Below, one piece after another: positions 5,103 through 6,093 of a stretch of 6,093 bases of DNA. Both the position numbers and the translations under genes were made by a program. The first letter of the stretch is position 1. The number at the start of each line of letters is the position of its first letter. Origin of the DNA: Chlamydiota bacterium (GTDB taxonomy: Bacteria > Chlamydiota > Chlamydiia > Chlamydiales > Rhabdochlamydiaceae); contig JAAKFC010000095.1 of the NCBI GenBank assembly GCA_011065225.1, forward strand, positions 1 to 6,093, given 5' to 3'. Below the pieces are notes generated by a model that was not told the origin of the DNA, made no database searches, and was given only the letters and a program-made list of their open reading frames with translations.

Positions 5103-5135
5103 GGACCCACGAAAGAGGGGTGATTTGCCGCAGCC

Positions 5136-5302
5136 GGAGGTTGTGAAAAAATAGAGGATCAAATCGATTTTGAGGTGATTTTGGTGTCGAAACCCATCGT
5201 TTCCAAGTTGGCATACTCAATAGAGTAGACGACTTGGAAACGATGGGTTTCGGCGATGAAAGCGCCCAAAAGCGATCATCCGATATTTTTTCACAGCCTC
5301 GA
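5136..5302. repeat. Second long inverted-repeat element with perfect 21-bp inner arms
   Basis: Perfect 21-nt arms at 5188-5208 and 5232-5252. Inside them a further stem TACTC/GAGTA (5214-5218/5223-5227) has an AATA loop. Outside them, diverged complementarity continues around the same centre, including an exact 12-nt pair TGTGAAAAAATA (5142-5153) with its complement at 5284-5295. No transposase and no T tail for a terminator are seen. Likely a MITE-like or structural intergenic repeat, unrelated in sequence to the element at 1102-1426. Confidence 0.8.
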
Positions 5303-5359
5303 AGTCAGCTCAAGACGACGAAGTCGCTGGACGAGGACGACCAAAGGATCGTCTTTCGC

Positions 5360-5382
5360 AAAAAAACTCTGGGGGCTCCAAG
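5360..5382 (-). terminator. Possible terminator for the 204-aa gene
   Basis: On the minus strand the stem CT-TGG / CCA-(G)-AG, with one bulged G and a 5-nt loop, is followed by seven T's (complement of 5366-5360), about 50 nt after the stop codon at 5432. The stem is short and bulged, so the call is tentative. Confidence 0.35.
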
Positions 5383-5431
5383 TCAAGGTTTAGGATTTCA
5401 ATTCCTAGAGAGTTATACAATATAACTAAAT

Positions 5432-6046
5432 CTATTCTGCCATTTGAAAGAAATTTGACACTCCTTCCAATGGGAAGTAAAGATACCCTAAGTAATAGCG
5501 ATCAAGGAATTCTTTCATGGTGCATTGAGAGGGATCGAATTCCTTTTTATATGCCTGATAATATTCATCTAAATAAGGCTCATAGATATTTTTCCAAAGA
5601 AGATAAACAGTAGATACTCCCGCTAAAGTCTGTAGTGCAAGTGTATGAACTGGAATTGAACTCTGCAGGGCTTTTTCAAAGCAAGAATAAGCAGCTAGTC
5701 CTAAGCCTGTTTTTATTACAACTCGATTGACAAGAGACACAACGTACCGAGTCGTAAAATCTGCAACATTGGCGACAATTTCTCTTCTGATCCTACATTC
5801 ACGCTTTTGAATTGCGTTCATAGCAAGGTCTTTAAATTTATTACGGACTTTCATTCGAGCATCATGGACAATCTCTCGCAGGTACCCCAATACTTCAAAT
5901 TTCGAAGTAGCCAAAATACATTGGAAAAAAAGATCGGTTATGCGGATGGCATAATCAATAAGAATAAGAGCTACCTGTTTCGCTCCTAAGAAAATAGAAT
6001 TGAGAAAAATAAACATTCTTCCACCCAATTGTGTTGAGTGGGTCAT
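5432..6046 (-). CDS. Uncharacterised 204-aa protein with hydrophobic segments
   Basis: I do not recognise this protein. It has a hydrophobic N-terminal region (about residues 11-45), a basic middle (about 62-90, with KRECRIRRE at 81-89), a second hydrophobic stretch (about 101-151), and an aromatic, acidic C-terminal part (about 155-200) with many Tyr and Phe. It may be membrane associated; I see no enzymatic motif. Two starts are possible: ATG at 6046 (no ribosome-binding site) and ATG at 6016, preceded by a purine-rich GGGTGGAAGA, which would give 194 aa. A TATAAA on the minus strand at 6074-6069 could be its -10 box, with the -35 beyond the window. The uninterrupted length and plausible composition argue for a real gene, but there is no neighbour that suggests a role. 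A chlamydial host-directed or inclusion-type membrane protein is a guess only. Confidence 0.6.
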   Translation of the reverse strand: MTHSTQLGGRMFIFLNSIFLGAKQVALILIDYAIRITDLFFQCILATSKFEVLGYLREIVHDARMKVRNKFKDLAMNAIQKRECRIRREIVANVADFTTRYVVSLVNRVVIKTGLGLAAYSCFEKALQSSIPVHTLALQTLAGVSTVYLLWKNIYEPYLDEYYQAYKKEFDPSQCTMKEFLDRYYLGYLYFPLEGVSNFFQMAE

Positions 6047-6093
6047 AAAATTATCAAAAGAAAATGTTTTTATAAAAGCCTTTATGTTTTGTG

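Noticed and set aside
4948..5425. Open frames at 4948-5220 (minus) and 5234-5425 (plus)
   Set aside because: They cover the hairpin cluster and the second inverted-repeat element; the translations look like repeat by-products with no domain character.

Overview
The window looks like a chromosomal segment from a member of the Chlamydiae, most likely an environmental (Parachlamydiales-type) lineage rather than Chlamydia itself. This rests on my recognition of the chlamydial style of TrmB (IEYCSGNG in place of the usual EIGxGxG SAM loop) and of the glucose-6-phosphate isomerase N-terminus, plus an ExbB/TolQ-ExbD/TolR pair. No database search was possible, so the assignment is an inference.

Layout, left to right. 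(1) Bases 1-1068, minus strand: the first 356 codons of pgi, cut by the window edge. (2) Bases 1102-1426: no gene, but a long nested inverted-repeat element whose left arm carries an extra 89-nt segment that folds into its own hairpin. (3) Bases 1433-1590, plus strand: a complete tRNA-Pro(UGG) unit with a sigma70-like promoter, the tRNA, and a GAAA-loop intrinsic terminator. The tRNA 3' end and the terminator lie antisense to the 3' end of the next gene. (4) Bases 1542-2860, minus strand: a two-gene operon, trmB followed by an uncharacterised 218-aa protein, overlapping by 10 nt. (5) Bases 2861-2959: a divergent promoter region; a -10 box placed almost on the trmB ATG predicts a leaderless trmB mRNA. 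(6) Bases 2960-4481, plus strand: a TolQ/ExbB-like proton-channel protein with a secreted, extremely acidic N-terminal extension, followed after 1 nt by an ExbD/TolR-like partner. Neither tolA, tolB, pal nor tonB follows.

(7) Bases 4482-5431: about 950 bp with no credible protein gene, packed with structured repeats around tRNA-Leu(UAG). Two tandem 122-bp units abut the tRNA 3' end, and each begins with a copy of the last bases of that tRNA. A 13-bp inverted repeat brackets the tRNA region, a row of small hairpins follows, and then a second long inverted-repeat element with perfect 21-bp inner arms. (8) Bases 5432-6046, minus strand: an unrecognised 204-aa protein with hydrophobic segments.

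The coding genes are mostly housekeeping: central carbon metabolism, tRNA modification and envelope energisation. The unusual content is the repeat-rich non-coding DNA next to both tRNA genes, the overlapping tRNA/terminator/CDS arrangement, and the acidic extension on the proton-channel protein. I see no phage, plasmid, CRISPR or defence genes.
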